NCBI GenBank assembly: GCA_964632495.1
Contig: CAZWDS010000012.1
Span: 1-55,586, forward strand
DNA length: 55,586 nucleotides
Reading direction: 5' to 3'
From: CALKXV01 sp964632495
GTDB taxonomy: Bacteria > Pseudomonadota > Alphaproteobacteria > Rhodobacterales > Rhodobacteraceae
Below the pieces are notes generated by a model. The model had not been told where the DNA came from. It did not search any database and worked only from the letters and a program-made list of their open reading frames with translations. Positions 44,772-52,882 of this stretch are shown here, in pieces; position 1 is the stretch's first letter, and each line of letters starts with the position of its first letter. The position numbers and the translations under genes were made by a program.

Positions 44772-47700
44772 CTAAAAGTTGATTTTGTCGATCCCTGTAA
44801 AGTCGATAGTGCCTCCATCGTCGAAGGTAATAACGCCGCTCGCGTCTGAGCCGAGGTCAAGAGAGTTCAGGGTTTCAGCCGTTGCGGTATAGTCTTGATC
44901 GAGAACAAGGGTCCAACCGTACCCTTCAACAGTCGAGTCCTCAATGGTCACGTTCCCGCCGAAGCCCGCCAATTCGATCACATCGGTCCATCCCGAGCCA
45001 CCGTTGATCGTATCCGCACCCCCTAGCGCGGCGTACGAGAAAGTGTCGTTCCCACTGTCCCCAACCAAACTGTCGTTGCCCGATCCGCCTGAGATAGGGT
45101 CGTCATCCCGCCCTCCGTGCAGGACATCGGCACCTGTGCCCCCGACAATCGTATCGTTACCGGCTTCACCGTGTATTTTGTCGGTGTCCGCATTGCCGAA
45201 AAGCTGGTCGGCATCATCGCCGCCGTAGATCAGGTCTTCGCCCGAGCCGCCGAAAACCGTATCTTCGCCTTCTATCCCGTGCAGCGTATCGTTTCCACCG
45301 TCGCCGTACACGACGTCGTTGCCTGTATGCGCGTATGCGACGTCATCACCGCTGCCTCCGTACAACGTGTCTGCGCCATCGTTGCCATGCAGTTGATCGT
45401 TTCCGGACCCGCCATAGACAACATCGTCGCCTGCCTGACCGCCGACTGTATCATTGCCGGCAAGGCCATAAATCACATCGTCACTGCTTGTGGCCCAGAT
45501 CTCGTTATTCCCGGAATCTCCGGCATGGGTTGCATCCCTTTCGGCGGTGTCAAAGTCGGGATTTTCGGTGGGTGTTGTGTCCGTTCCCATCAAATCGCTG
45601 GCAGAGATTTCTACACCGTTGAACGAAAACGTCTCCACCCCTGTAACAACGTCGGTGCCTTCATCAAGCCCGTCCCTTGTATTTTGATCGATGATCACAA
45701 ACGCCCCGGTTGCGGCATCGTAGGTCACGTCAAAATCCGAGGCGTCGCCGGAATAGACCGCTGTGTCCCCCCCGGAATACTCTGTATCCGGCATGACGGT
45801 TGTGAATATGTCTTCCGGCGCGCTGGCACCATCGACCCCGTAAATGGTGAACGTCTGCGTGTTTCCATTGCGGTAAGTGACGTCGTAGACAGCGCCATTG
45901 CTAAAGCCGTACACACTTATGCTTTCGTAAGCTTCCTGCAAAACGACCTGATCCACTCCAATGTCGAAATCGCCGATGGTCAGTTTTGTATCGCCTTCGG
46001 TCGTTTCGACCACGACATAGTCAAAGACGCCATCGCCATCATTTGCGCTTGAAGGAGAGTAGTTGAAGCGTATCGTCGCAGACTCACCGGTTTCTGCGGT
46101 CCAGGAATAGAAGTCGCGGCCTGTCGTGCCGTGCACATTCGTTCCGTTGTCTGCGACGATGCTCTCAACAGCGAGACTGTCAGAAACGCCCCCGACAATC
46201 GTATCGTTACCAGCGCCACCCTGAAGCGTGTTTTCGCCGTCAAACCCATAGATAATATCGTTGTTCTCGGTTCCTAAGAGGCTGTTATCGGCGTTGTTGC
46301 CAAACGTGAGGCTTATAGTTTCATTGTGGCTTTCACCGTATTGGTCGGTGGCAACAACGGTAATGGTGTCTTGGGATGTCCCTTCGTCCCGAGGGTCTGC
46401 AGTCAAGCTGATAGCGCCGCTGTTTGCATCAATCGCGAAAGTGCCGTCCGCGTCGTTTGACAGGGCGTAGCTGTGCGTGTCGCCTTCGTTTGCATCGCGA
46501 ACGGATGAAACACGCGCAACTGGCGTGCCGCGTTCAAAGTCGCTGGTCTCGTGCGTGGTGCGGGCCACGGTGCCCACATCTGTTGGGTCGCCCCAAGCAC
46601 CGCCGTATGTTGGGTTTTCGGCAACCTCGACCGCTGCATTTCCGGTAAACGTGATTTGGTATGCACCGCCCGTGCCTGAGGTTTGGCTGTAATCTGTGTC
46701 TGTCCGGATCGCTTGCCTTTCGCTCATCGGATAAGAGCCGATAGCCAGAACATAGGTGCCAGCAGAAAGGTCCGTCGCTGAGATCAGCGAGTCATATGAA
46801 CTTGTGCTTCCATCGCTGCCGGCTGCGCCGTCGTCGTTTTCTGCAATCTGTGTGAATGTGCCATCACCATTGTCGAGGAACAGACGAACGCGCGAATCCA
46901 AACCCTCGTACTCAGTACCTTTGGTCAGAACATCGATCGTTAGATCGCCGCCGTTGTGCGTGATCTCCCAGTGGTCAACCGTGGTATAAGTGCCGGTTTC
47001 CTGAATCTCGCCTGTCACAACAGTTTCTTCAATGGTGCTCGCGCCGCCCCTCAAATCGCCAACAGCCGAGAAAGAAATATCGGTTGGAGCTTCGTTGGCC
47101 TGCCGGCCGGCTTCTGCGATCATCTCTGCGGCGGTATGCGTTGTGCCGTTAAAGTTGAAGGTTTCGACGTTGGTCACAAAGTCCGTGCCTTCGTCATCAT
47201 CGCTTGTGTTTTGGTCCGAGATTTTGAAGGTCTGCGTGTTGGCATCATAAGCGATGTCAAAGTCCGCAAGATCACCGTCCCAAATTGCCGTGTCGTAGCC
47301 GGAACCGCCATCCAAGACATCAGCCCCTGCGCCGCCAGACATCGTATCATCGCCCGCGCCACCGATCAGAGTGTCGCCGCCCGCCGCGCCGTCGATCAGA
47401 CCACCATCGTCATGCGCCGTGATCACGTCATCGCCGCTGCCGCCGGTGATGCTGGTTTCGGCCACGCCGGTGTCGGTGAAGGTCTCGCCGCCATCGTCCA
47501 GCGTGATCGTTTCGCCCAGGTCCCCGACGGTGACGGTGACCACCTGGGTGTCCGTCGCGCCATGAAGATCGGTTGCCGTGACGGTGACGTTGACGGTTGC
47601 GCCGTCCTCGTAATCCAGGCTTTCGCCGGTTTTCAGTTTCAGCTGGTCGTCCACGATCTCGAACCGCGCGTCATCGACTGAGAGCGTGACGCTATCGCCC

Positions 47701-49151
47701 GCGTCGGGGTCGGTTCCGCTGACCGCACCAATCACCGCGCCCGCGTCATTCTCGGTGACGGTTCCGTTCGTCGCGTTGACGCGTGGCCCGCCGTTCAGAG
47801 CGTCGGCCGGGGCCACAGAGCCGTCTGCGAAGTGGAACAGCTCGACGTTGGTGAGCGTATCGGTGCCGTCGGGGCTGTCCGGGCGGTTGTCTGCAACGGT
47901 ATATATTCCACCCGTTTCGGTGATCGTATAATCCGACCAAGCACCTGTAAAGACGGCCGTATCCGCGTTGTCTCCGCCGTCGATTGTATCGTCACCGATC
48001 CCGCCGTGAAGCGTGTCGTTCCCGGAGCCGCCCAGTATCATATCGTCGTCAGAACCACCGTCGAGGTGATCATGTCCGCCATGACCCAAGATCGTGTCCG
48101 CCCCTGCGCCGCCAGACATCGTATCATCGCCCGCGCCACCGATCAGAGTGTCGCNNNNNNNNNNNNNNNNNNNNNNNNNNNNNNNNNNNNNNNNNNNNNN
48201 NNNNNNNNNNNNNNNNNNNNNNNNNNNNNNNNNNNNNNNNNNNNNNNNNNNNNNGGTTTCGGCCACGCCGGTGTCGGTGAAGGTCTCGCCGCCATCGTCC
48301 AGCGTGATCTCTTCCGCGACGTCCGTGATCGTCACTGAGATTGGCCATGGCCCAGAGGTGCCGCCCTCGTTTGTCGCCGTGACAAAGATGTCGAGTTGCG
48401 GATCACTTTCAAAGTCTAGCCCGGATCCATCGGAGAGGACCAAAACGCCGTCCACAATCGCGAAGGGGCTGTCACTTACCGGGTGTCCCAAAGCATCCGC
48501 AAGTTCGTATGCAATAGGCGCACCATATTGGTCGAGGATCGGCAGGCTTAAGATGGGACTGCCCGCTTCGGCGTTTTCGGCCATCGAACTTGAAAGGATC
48601 GCTTCGGGCGCCCAAACCTCTTTTACGTCTTCTGTGGTCTCGTCCGACTGGGCAGGACTTGTCCCGATTTGCTTTGTCACGAGAGTGTCGGGCAATTCGT
48701 CGGATACTGAGCTGTGTTTGGAAGACGACGTCGCGATTTGGGCGTTGAGGTCGATCGTGGCTGCTGGCGTGTGAGGTTCGGGCGCCGCGGAATTATGCGG
48801 CACGGACAAAGAAGGGGACACGGCATCCGCTAGGCCGGGTTCAACGTCTTTGTGGTTCGGAAGCTTAGCATGCAGGGTGGTACCGGACATCTGATCCGGA
48901 AGCGGCGCGGGCAGGGTGGTTTCGGCCAAGATCGCATCGTCCGACACATATGCGGACAGTTCGGGGACAGGTGATGCATAAGCGGTGAGGCCCGCCATGG
49001 ACGTTGCCGTCGCCAACGAGACCTGAAAGTCCGCTGCATCGCTTGCATTAAAGTCCGCGGATGTTACCGGATCGCCATCACCACGGGTTTTTCTGCCAGC
49101 GCTGTCGGCGGCATCCGATTTGCTTGCACCGGCTTTCGTATCCTGCGCCAT
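44772..49151 (-). CDS. giant secreted cadherin/PPC/RTX protein, T1SS substrate
   Basis: About 1459 aa with placeholder Ns. In order: a low-complexity N-terminus (about 1-200), cadherin-like repeats, two copies of the DDGGETFTDTGVAETS/GG-x-G-x-D block, a PPC-like segment (STIEETVVTGEIQETGTY), another cadherin-like repeat, and a C-terminal run of at least twelve RTX nonapeptides (GGSGNDxLxG) ending with a Phe-rich signal-like tail (GTIDFTGIDKINF). RTX repeats bind Ca2+ outside the cell. ATG 49151 is chosen over GTG 49163. No proteolytic or lipase active site was recognised, so an adhesin or matrix role is most plausible. The gene is interrupted by 100 Ns. Confidence 0.85.
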   Translation of the reverse strand: MAQDTKAGASKSDAADSAGRKTRGDGDPVTSADFNASDAADFQVSLATATSMAGLTAYASPVPELSAYVSDDAILAETTLPAPLPDQMSGTTLHAKLPNHKDVEPGLADAVSPSLSVPHNSAAPEPHTPAATIDLNAQIATSSSKHSSVSDELPDTLVTKQIGTSPAQSDETTEDVKEVWAPEAILSSSMAENAEAGSPILSLPILDQYGAPIAYELADALGHPVSDSPFAIVDGVLVLSDGSGLDFESDPQLDIFVTATNEGGTSGPWPISVTITDVAEEITLDDGGETFTDTGVAETXXXXXXXXXXXXXXXXXXXXXXXXXXXXXXXXXXDTLIGGAGDDTMSGGAGADTILGHGGHDHLDGGSDDDMILGGSGNDTLHGGIGDDTIDGGDNADTAVFTGAWSDYTITETGGIYTVADNRPDSPDGTDTLTNVELFHFADGSVAPADALNGGPRVNATNGTVTENDAGAVIGAVSGTDPDAGDSVTLSVDDARFEIVDDQLKLKTGESLDYEDGATVNVTVTATDLHGATDTQVVTVTVGDLGETITLDDGGETFTDTGVAETSITGGSGDDVITAHDDGGLIDGAAGGDTLIGGAGDDTMSGGAGADVLDGGSGYDTAIWDGDLADFDIAYDANTQTFKISDQNTSDDDEGTDFVTNVETFNFNGTTHTAAEMIAEAGRQANEAPTDISFSAVGDLRGGASTIEETVVTGEIQETGTYTTVDHWEITHNGGDLTIDVLTKGTEYEGLDSRVRLFLDNGDGTFTQIAENDDGAAGSDGSTSSYDSLISATDLSAGTYVLAIGSYPMSERQAIRTDTDYSQTSGTGGAYQITFTGNAAVEVAENPTYGGAWGDPTDVGTVARTTHETSDFERGTPVARVSSVRDANEGDTHSYALSNDADGTFAIDANSGAISLTADPRDEGTSQDTITVVATDQYGESHNETISLTFGNNADNSLLGTENNDIIYGFDGENTLQGGAGNDTIVGGVSDSLAVESIVADNGTNVHGTTGRDFYSWTAETGESATIRFNYSPSSANDGDGVFDYVVVETTEGDTKLTIGDFDIGVDQVVLQEAYESISVYGFSNGAVYDVTYRNGNTQTFTIYGVDGASAPEDIFTTVMPDTEYSGGDTAVYSGDASDFDVTYDAATGAFVIIDQNTRDGLDEGTDVVTGVETFSFNGVEISASDLMGTDTTPTENPDFDTAERDATHAGDSGNNEIWATSSDDVIYGLAGNDTVGGQAGDDVVYGGSGNDQLHGNDGADTLYGGSGDDVAYAHTGNDVVYGDGGNDTLHGIEGEDTVFGGSGEDLIYGGDDADQLFGNADTDKIHGEAGNDTIVGGTGADVLHGGRDDDPISGGSGNDSLVGDSGNDTFSYAALGGADTINGGSGWTDVIELAGFGGNVTIEDSTVEGYGWTLVLDQDYTATAETLNSLDLGSDASGVITFDDGGTIDFTGIDKINF
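47323..47508 (-). repeat. intact copy of 186-nt intragenic repeat
   Basis: Complete copy of a 62-codon unit of the RTX gene encoding DDGGETFTDTGVAETS... followed by RTX residues. Its first 55 nt match 48100-48154 exactly and its last 55 nt match 48255-48309, the two sides of the N block. Confidence 0.9.
48100..48309 (-). repeat. second copy of the 186-nt repeat, interrupted by gap
   Basis: Both edges match the copy at 47323-47508, 55 nt on each side. The intact copy predicts 76 missing bases rather than 100. Confidence 0.9.
48155..48254. other. assembly gap (100 N) in RTX gene
   Basis: Placeholder inside a near-identical repeat. The equal 55-nt flanks suggest a k-mer limited assembly break. 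Both 100 and the predicted 76 are congruent modulo 3, so the frame is kept. Confidence 0.99.
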
Positions 49152-49298
49152 ACCATTTCCCACTCAAGAAAAGAACAAGCGCCCCCGGGAGAACGTTTAA
49201 CAGAATCTCTGCCATAAAGCATTGATTTCCTTTGTTTACCCTTAATGAAGCCTTAATAAATGCCTCGCGTGAGGCCCCTTTGATCGGTCCCAAAACAA

Positions 49299-49325
49299 AA
49301 CCCCCGAGGCTTGGCCGCGGGGGTT
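49299..49325 (-). terminator. rpsU terminator
   Basis: AACCCCCG (49299-49306) and CGGGGGTT (49318-49325), 41 nt downstream of the rpsU stop; on the minus strand the stem is followed by a T-rich TTTTGTTTTG. Confidence 0.85.
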
Positions 49326-49365
49326 GTCATTTGGCGACCGAAGCCGCCCAGTGTCAAAGGTGTGC

Positions 49366-49572
49366 TTAGAGCATGCCTTCGCGTTGTGCCTTTTTGCGAG
49401 CAAGCTTGCGGGCACGCCGAATAGATTCAGCGGTTTCGCGCGCGCGCTTTTCAGAGGGCTTCTCGAAATGTTGCCGAAGCTTCAATTCACGGAAGACACC
49501 CTCACGCTGCAGCTTTTTCTTCAGGGCACGAAGCGCCTGATCGACATTGTTGTCGCGAACACTGACCTGCAT
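49366..49572 (-). CDS. rpsU: 30S ribosomal protein S21
   Basis: A 68-aa S21 with N-terminal QVSVRDNNVDQALRALKKK and a basic C-terminal helix (RRARKLARKKAQREG). It takes part in translation initiation on the 30S subunit. Start at 49572, divergent from coq9 with 105 nt between starts. Followed by a clear hairpin terminator. Confidence 0.96.
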   Translation of the reverse strand: MQVSVRDNNVDQALRALKKKLQREGVFRELKLRQHFEKPSEKRARETAESIRRARKLARKKAQREGML

Positions 49573-49677
49573 GTGGTTTCCACCACCTTTCTAAGTTAGA
49601 TTTGCGCATTATTTGCAGGAGCGGGCCGTATAACAGCGGTGAATCATCATGTCTAGTTTAGGCTTAGGAGAGTTCGA

Positions 49678-50346
49678 ATGACTGAGACCCCCAATCTTGA
49701 CGCACTTTTGGATGCCGCTTTGGCCCATGTCGCCTTCGACGGCTGGTCGGATGAAACATTTGCCGCTGGTGCTGAAGATGCTGGTTTGTCTTTGGCGGAT
49801 GCGCGCGGTCTGGCGCCGCGTGGTGCTTTGGATTTGGCCATGGCCTATCATCGTCGGGGAGACCGCGAGATGGTGACCCGCATGGAGAACGTTGATTTAA
49901 GCGGGATGCGGTACAGCGAGCGCGTTGCGGCGGCACTTAAATTTCGGATCGACGTCATGACAGACCGCGAAGCTGTGCGCCGGGCGACCACGCTTTTTGC
50001 TCTGCCGATGCATGCGGCCGATGGGGCCAAGTTGGTGTGGGAAACGGCAGATCATATTTGGACCGCCCTTGGGGATACGTCCGAAGATGGCAATTGGTAC
50101 ACCAAGCGCGCAACACTTTCGGCGGTCTGGGGCTCGGTTGTGTTGTACTGGCTTGGGGATGACAGCCCGGACTATGGGAAAACATCGGATTTCATCGATC
50201 GACGCATTGAAAACGTGATGCAGATCGAAACTCTGAAGGGTCGGATGCAGCAAAATCCACTGACCAAACCGCTGATGGAACTGCAAAACACGATCCTGGG
50301 TCGCATGTCCGCTCCAAAGACACCAAGGGATGTGCCCGGCATCTAA
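49678..50346 (+). CDS. COQ9 family protein (ubiquinone biosynthesis)
   Basis: A 222-aa alphaproteobacterial COQ9 homologue. N-terminal helical TetR-like region (LLDAALAHVAFDGWSDETFAAGAEDAGL), then the COQ9 domain with WYTKRATLSAVWGSVVLYWLGD and DFIDRRIENVMQIE. COQ9 binds lipids and supports COQ7-type hydroxylation of ubiquinone intermediates; the partner hydroxylase is not in the window. Convergent with the RNase T2 gene, 21 nt between stops. Confidence 0.92.
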   Translation: MTETPNLDALLDAALAHVAFDGWSDETFAAGAEDAGLSLADARGLAPRGALDLAMAYHRRGDREMVTRMENVDLSGMRYSERVAAALKFRIDVMTDREAVRRATTLFALPMHAADGAKLVWETADHIWTALGDTSEDGNWYTKRATLSAVWGSVVLYWLGDDSPDYGKTSDFIDRRIENVMQIETLKGRMQQNPLTKPLMELQNTILGRMSAPKTPRDVPGI

Positions 50347-50367
50347 GCCGCATCGTGGCGATTTTGC

Positions 50368-50997
50368 TTACCTGATCGGATCCAATAGGGCGTCCGACAT
50401 CCGGCAATCCCGCGAGACATCGCTGCCGCAACTGCGCAATTCAAGATCGCGGGTCAGGCAGATGCGGGCTTCTTGGATGCGGTCTGCTTTGCAGGTGATC
50501 GTAATTTGATCGGCGTTTAGACCGGGATTGGCCTCCAGAAACGCCTGCTCGATGACCGAGGCGGGCAGGCGGATCGGGTCTTCTAGTTTGCGTAAAAGGG
50601 CAGGGCGCATGATGCGGCCGTAAGCTTCGCGCGACAAGGCATAGAAGTCATCCGCCGCAAGGCCAGAACACCGCCCGTGTTTGTTCCACTGATGCCACGC
50701 ACTGCCGGAAGAGCCATATAAATCAGCCTCGTTACGGGTGTCCGCCCGAGAGGGGTTGCGGTGTGACGTAGGGCAATTGCTGGGCCAGCCGCGTTCGAAC
50801 TGAGGCCATAGCCCATGTAGCACCCAGCCGAAATCCGCGTCATCTTCGCATTGTGGTGATCCACGCCGGTCGCCTTCCAAAGCGCACCACGTGGGCGACC
50901 ATGACAAAGCCATGACGTAGTAGTCAAACTCGCCCGCCTTGTCGCTTTCGGCCTTGGCCAGACCAGCGCTTAGCAAGAGAACCATCAAAAACCGCAT
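50368..50997 (-). CDS. ribonuclease T2 family protein, Gln at catalytic Glu position
   Basis: A 209-aa exported RNase T2 homologue (signal peptide 1-16). Conserved CAS I is VLHGLWPQ with His61. CAS II reads WHQWNKHGRC: His102 and His107 are kept, but the residue normally Glu in HEWxKHG is Gln103. Cys pairs 38/50, 75/110 and C-terminal pairs look intact. It may have reduced or altered catalysis. Located between coq9 and trcR, transcribed opposite to both. Confidence 0.86.
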   Translation of the reverse strand: MRFLMVLLLSAGLAKAESDKAGEFDYYVMALSWSPTWCALEGDRRGSPQCEDDADFGWVLHGLWPQFERGWPSNCPTSHRNPSRADTRNEADLYGSSGSAWHQWNKHGRCSGLAADDFYALSREAYGRIMRPALLRKLEDPIRLPASVIEQAFLEANPGLNADQITITCKADRIQEARICLTRDLELRSCGSDVSRDCRMSDALLDPIR

Positions 50998-51118
50998 TTG
51001 CTCTTCCCTCTTTAACCTGACGGGACTATATACCCACCACTTCCCCGAAATCGAGGAAACGGTCCAAACGGACCAGCCGATTTACCGGCACGGGACAGAT
51101 TTGTCAGGAGTTCGCCAG

Positions 51119-51862
51119 ATGAACAAACCGATCATGGCCAAAGCCACCGCCGTATGGCTGGTTGACAACACAACGATCAGCTTCAAGCAGATCGCTGATT
51201 TTTGTGGTCTGCATGAGCTTGAGGTGCAGGGTATCGCAGATGGCGATGTGGCCACCGGCGTCAAAGGGTTCGATCCGATTGCCAACAACCAGTTGGTGCA
51301 GGAAGAAATCGACGCGGCGGAAAAAGACCCGCTTCACAAGATGAAGCTGAAGTTCAACGCGGCTGCCGTGGGCGAAGAAAAACGTCGCGGGCCACGCTAT
51401 ACGCCCTTGTCCAAACGTCAGGACCGTCCGGCGTCGATTTTGTGGTTGGTTAAATTCCACCCCGAGTTAAGCGACGGACAGATCTCGAAGCTGGTTGGCA
51501 CAACGAAGCCGACCATTCAGTCAATCCGCGAACGCACACACTGGAATATTTCGAACATTCAGCCGATTGATCCGGTTGCCCTTGGGCTGTGCAAACAATC
51601 CGAGCTGGATGCGGTTGTGCAAAAGGCGGCGGCCAAGAAGGCCCGTGATGGCGAAGTGATGTCCGATGAAGAGCGCCGCAAGTTGGTGTCGACCGAGCAG
51701 TCGCTTGGGGGCGATCCAGAGCCAAAAATCCCGACAGCGATTTCTGGATTGGAAACCTTTACGCTTGGCGAAGACCCCGCCCCAGAGAAGGAAGAAGAAG
51801 TGCCCGACGCGGATACGTTCTTTAACCTGCCAGAAGGTGGCGACGAGTCCGAAGACGACTAA
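51119..51862 (+). CDS. trcR: DUF1013/TrcR-type cell cycle regulator
   Basis: A 247-aa alphaproteobacterial DUF1013 protein, the family named TrcR (transcriptional cell cycle regulator). Residues about 1-130 contain helix-turn-helix-like segments (TISFKQIADFCGLHELEVQGIADG and DGQISKLVGTTKPTIQSIRERT); the C-terminal quarter is acidic and Pro/Glu-rich. ATG 51119 is chosen (CAGGAG eight bases upstream); the long upstream frame overlaps other sequence and is not conserved-looking. A strong terminator follows. Confidence 0.88.
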   Translation: MNKPIMAKATAVWLVDNTTISFKQIADFCGLHELEVQGIADGDVATGVKGFDPIANNQLVQEEIDAAEKDPLHKMKLKFNAAAVGEEKRRGPRYTPLSKRQDRPASILWLVKFHPELSDGQISKLVGTTKPTIQSIRERTHWNISNIQPIDPVALGLCKQSELDAVVQKAAAKKARDGEVMSDEERRKLVSTEQSLGGDPEPKIPTAISGLETFTLGEDPAPEKEEEVPDADTFFNLPEGGDESEDD

Positions 51863-51885
51863 GACGCGTCACAGAATTGGATGGA

Positions 51886-51914
51886 AGCCCTGGCAGATGT
51901 GCCGGGGCTTTTTT
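51886..51914 (+). terminator. intrinsic terminator of trcR
   Basis: AGCCCTGGC-AGATGT-GCCGGGGCT (nine pairs, one G-U) then TTTTT, 24 nt after the stop codon. Textbook shape. Confidence 0.93.
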
Positions 51915-51943
51915 GTGACCCGGCTTCCTACCATTCAGGTATT

Positions 51944-51977
51944 CGCCGTTTCGCCAGAACCGATTGGCGAAACGGCG
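51944..51977. repeat. 13-bp perfect inverted repeat
   Basis: CGCCGTTTCGCCA (51944-51956), eight-base spacer GAACCGAT, TGGCGAAACGGCG (51965-51977). No T-run follows on either strand, so it is not an obvious terminator. It sits between the trcR terminator and the CA-rich tract. Confidence 0.85.
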
Positions 51978-52028
51978 GTAAGAACATCAAACCACGTCGA
52001 AACAACACTCGAAACGGGTTTGAATAGA

Positions 52029-52130
52029 TACTCGTCACTCACTCACACACTCGTACCTACACACACTCGTACTCACTCACACACGCGTCACACACACGCA
52101 TCACTTACACTCGTATTCACACACACTGGT
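52029..52130. repeat. degenerate CACTCGT / CACACAC tract
   Basis: About 100 nt almost without G on the plus strand except in CG. ACTCGT occurs at 52030, 52049, 52065 and 52109 with related ACGCGT at 52083, separated by CACACAC/TCACTCAC runs. Spacing 16-26 nt, irregular. No gene lies in 51863-52288; the rest of it is terminator, the inverted repeat, this tract and AT-rich DNA. Confidence 0.85.
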
Positions 52131-52276
52131 CTCGGCGCATACTTGCGCTTTGGCCGTCTTCATTAACCATGAATTAATCAGACTAATGTGTCATTAGAAT
52201 GTCTTATTGGGGTGAAAAAATCCGAAAACGGCTCATATTTGCTGGTTTTTCGGGGATTTTCGCGCTTTTTGAGAAA

Positions 52277-52296
52277 CGGTCTGTTTTCTCAGACCG
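52277..52296 (-). terminator. recR terminator overlapping its stop codon
   Basis: CGGTCTG (52277-52283), loop TTTTCT, CAGACCG (52290-52296). The recR stop codon (52289-52291) lies at the stem edge, and on the minus strand TTTCTC follows. Confidence 0.65.
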
Positions 52297-52882
52297 ATTT
52301 GCGCGCCTTCAGGGCGGCACTGATGGTGCCATCGTCAAGATAGTCCAATTCGCCGCCAATGGGCACGCCCTGGGCCAGAGACGACACCGTCACACGGCCT
52401 TCCAACTGGTCGGCGATATAGTGGGCCGTGGTTTGCCCGTCGACCGTGGCATTGAGCGCCAGAATGACTTCGGTGATCTCTTCGGTCTGAACGCGGTCGA
52501 TCAATTTGGGGATGCGCAGTTCGTCTGGCCCGACGGCATCCAGAGCAGACAATGTACCGCCCAAGACGTGATAGCGCCCTTTGAACACGCCTGCGCGCTC
52601 CATGGCCCAAAGATCGGCCACGTCTTCGACGATGCACAATTCGCCGTTGGCGCGTTTCGGGCTGTCGCAGATCGGGCAAAGATCGGACGTGCCGATGTTG
52701 CCGCAGTTCAGGCATTCCCGCGCGGTTTCGGCCACCCGTTGAATAGCGTCAGACAATGGGATCAGTTGCAGCGCGCGCTTTTTGACCAGATGCAGCACCG
52801 CGCGTCGCGCCGAACGGGGGCCAAGGCCGGGCAGCTTGGCCATCAGATCGATCAGATTATCCAGATCGGTTGGCGGGTTCAC
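52289..52882 (-). CDS. recR: recombination mediator RecR
   Basis: A 197-aa RecR, part of RecFOR gap repair. N-terminal HhH (KLPGLGPRSARRAVLHL), zinc finger of four Cys (CLNCGNIG...CPICDS, about 57-72) and a Toprim domain (LCIVEDVADLWAMER; VILALNATVDGQTTAHYI) are intact. Its start overlaps the stop of the upstream TraB/GumN gene by four bases; normally ybaB directly precedes recR. Confidence 0.96.
   Translation of the reverse strand: MNPPTDLDNLIDLMAKLPGLGPRSARRAVLHLVKKRALQLIPLSDAIQRVAETARECLNCGNIGTSDLCPICDSPKRANGELCIVEDVADLWAMERAGVFKGRYHVLGGTLSALDAVGPDELRIPKLIDRVQTEEITEVILALNATVDGQTTAHYIADQLEGRVTVSSLAQGVPIGGELDYLDDGTISAALKARKSV

Noticed and set aside
52029..52130. CACTCGT tract as a CRISPR array
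   Set aside because: Units are irregular (16-26 nt spacing), with no unique spacers and no cas genes.
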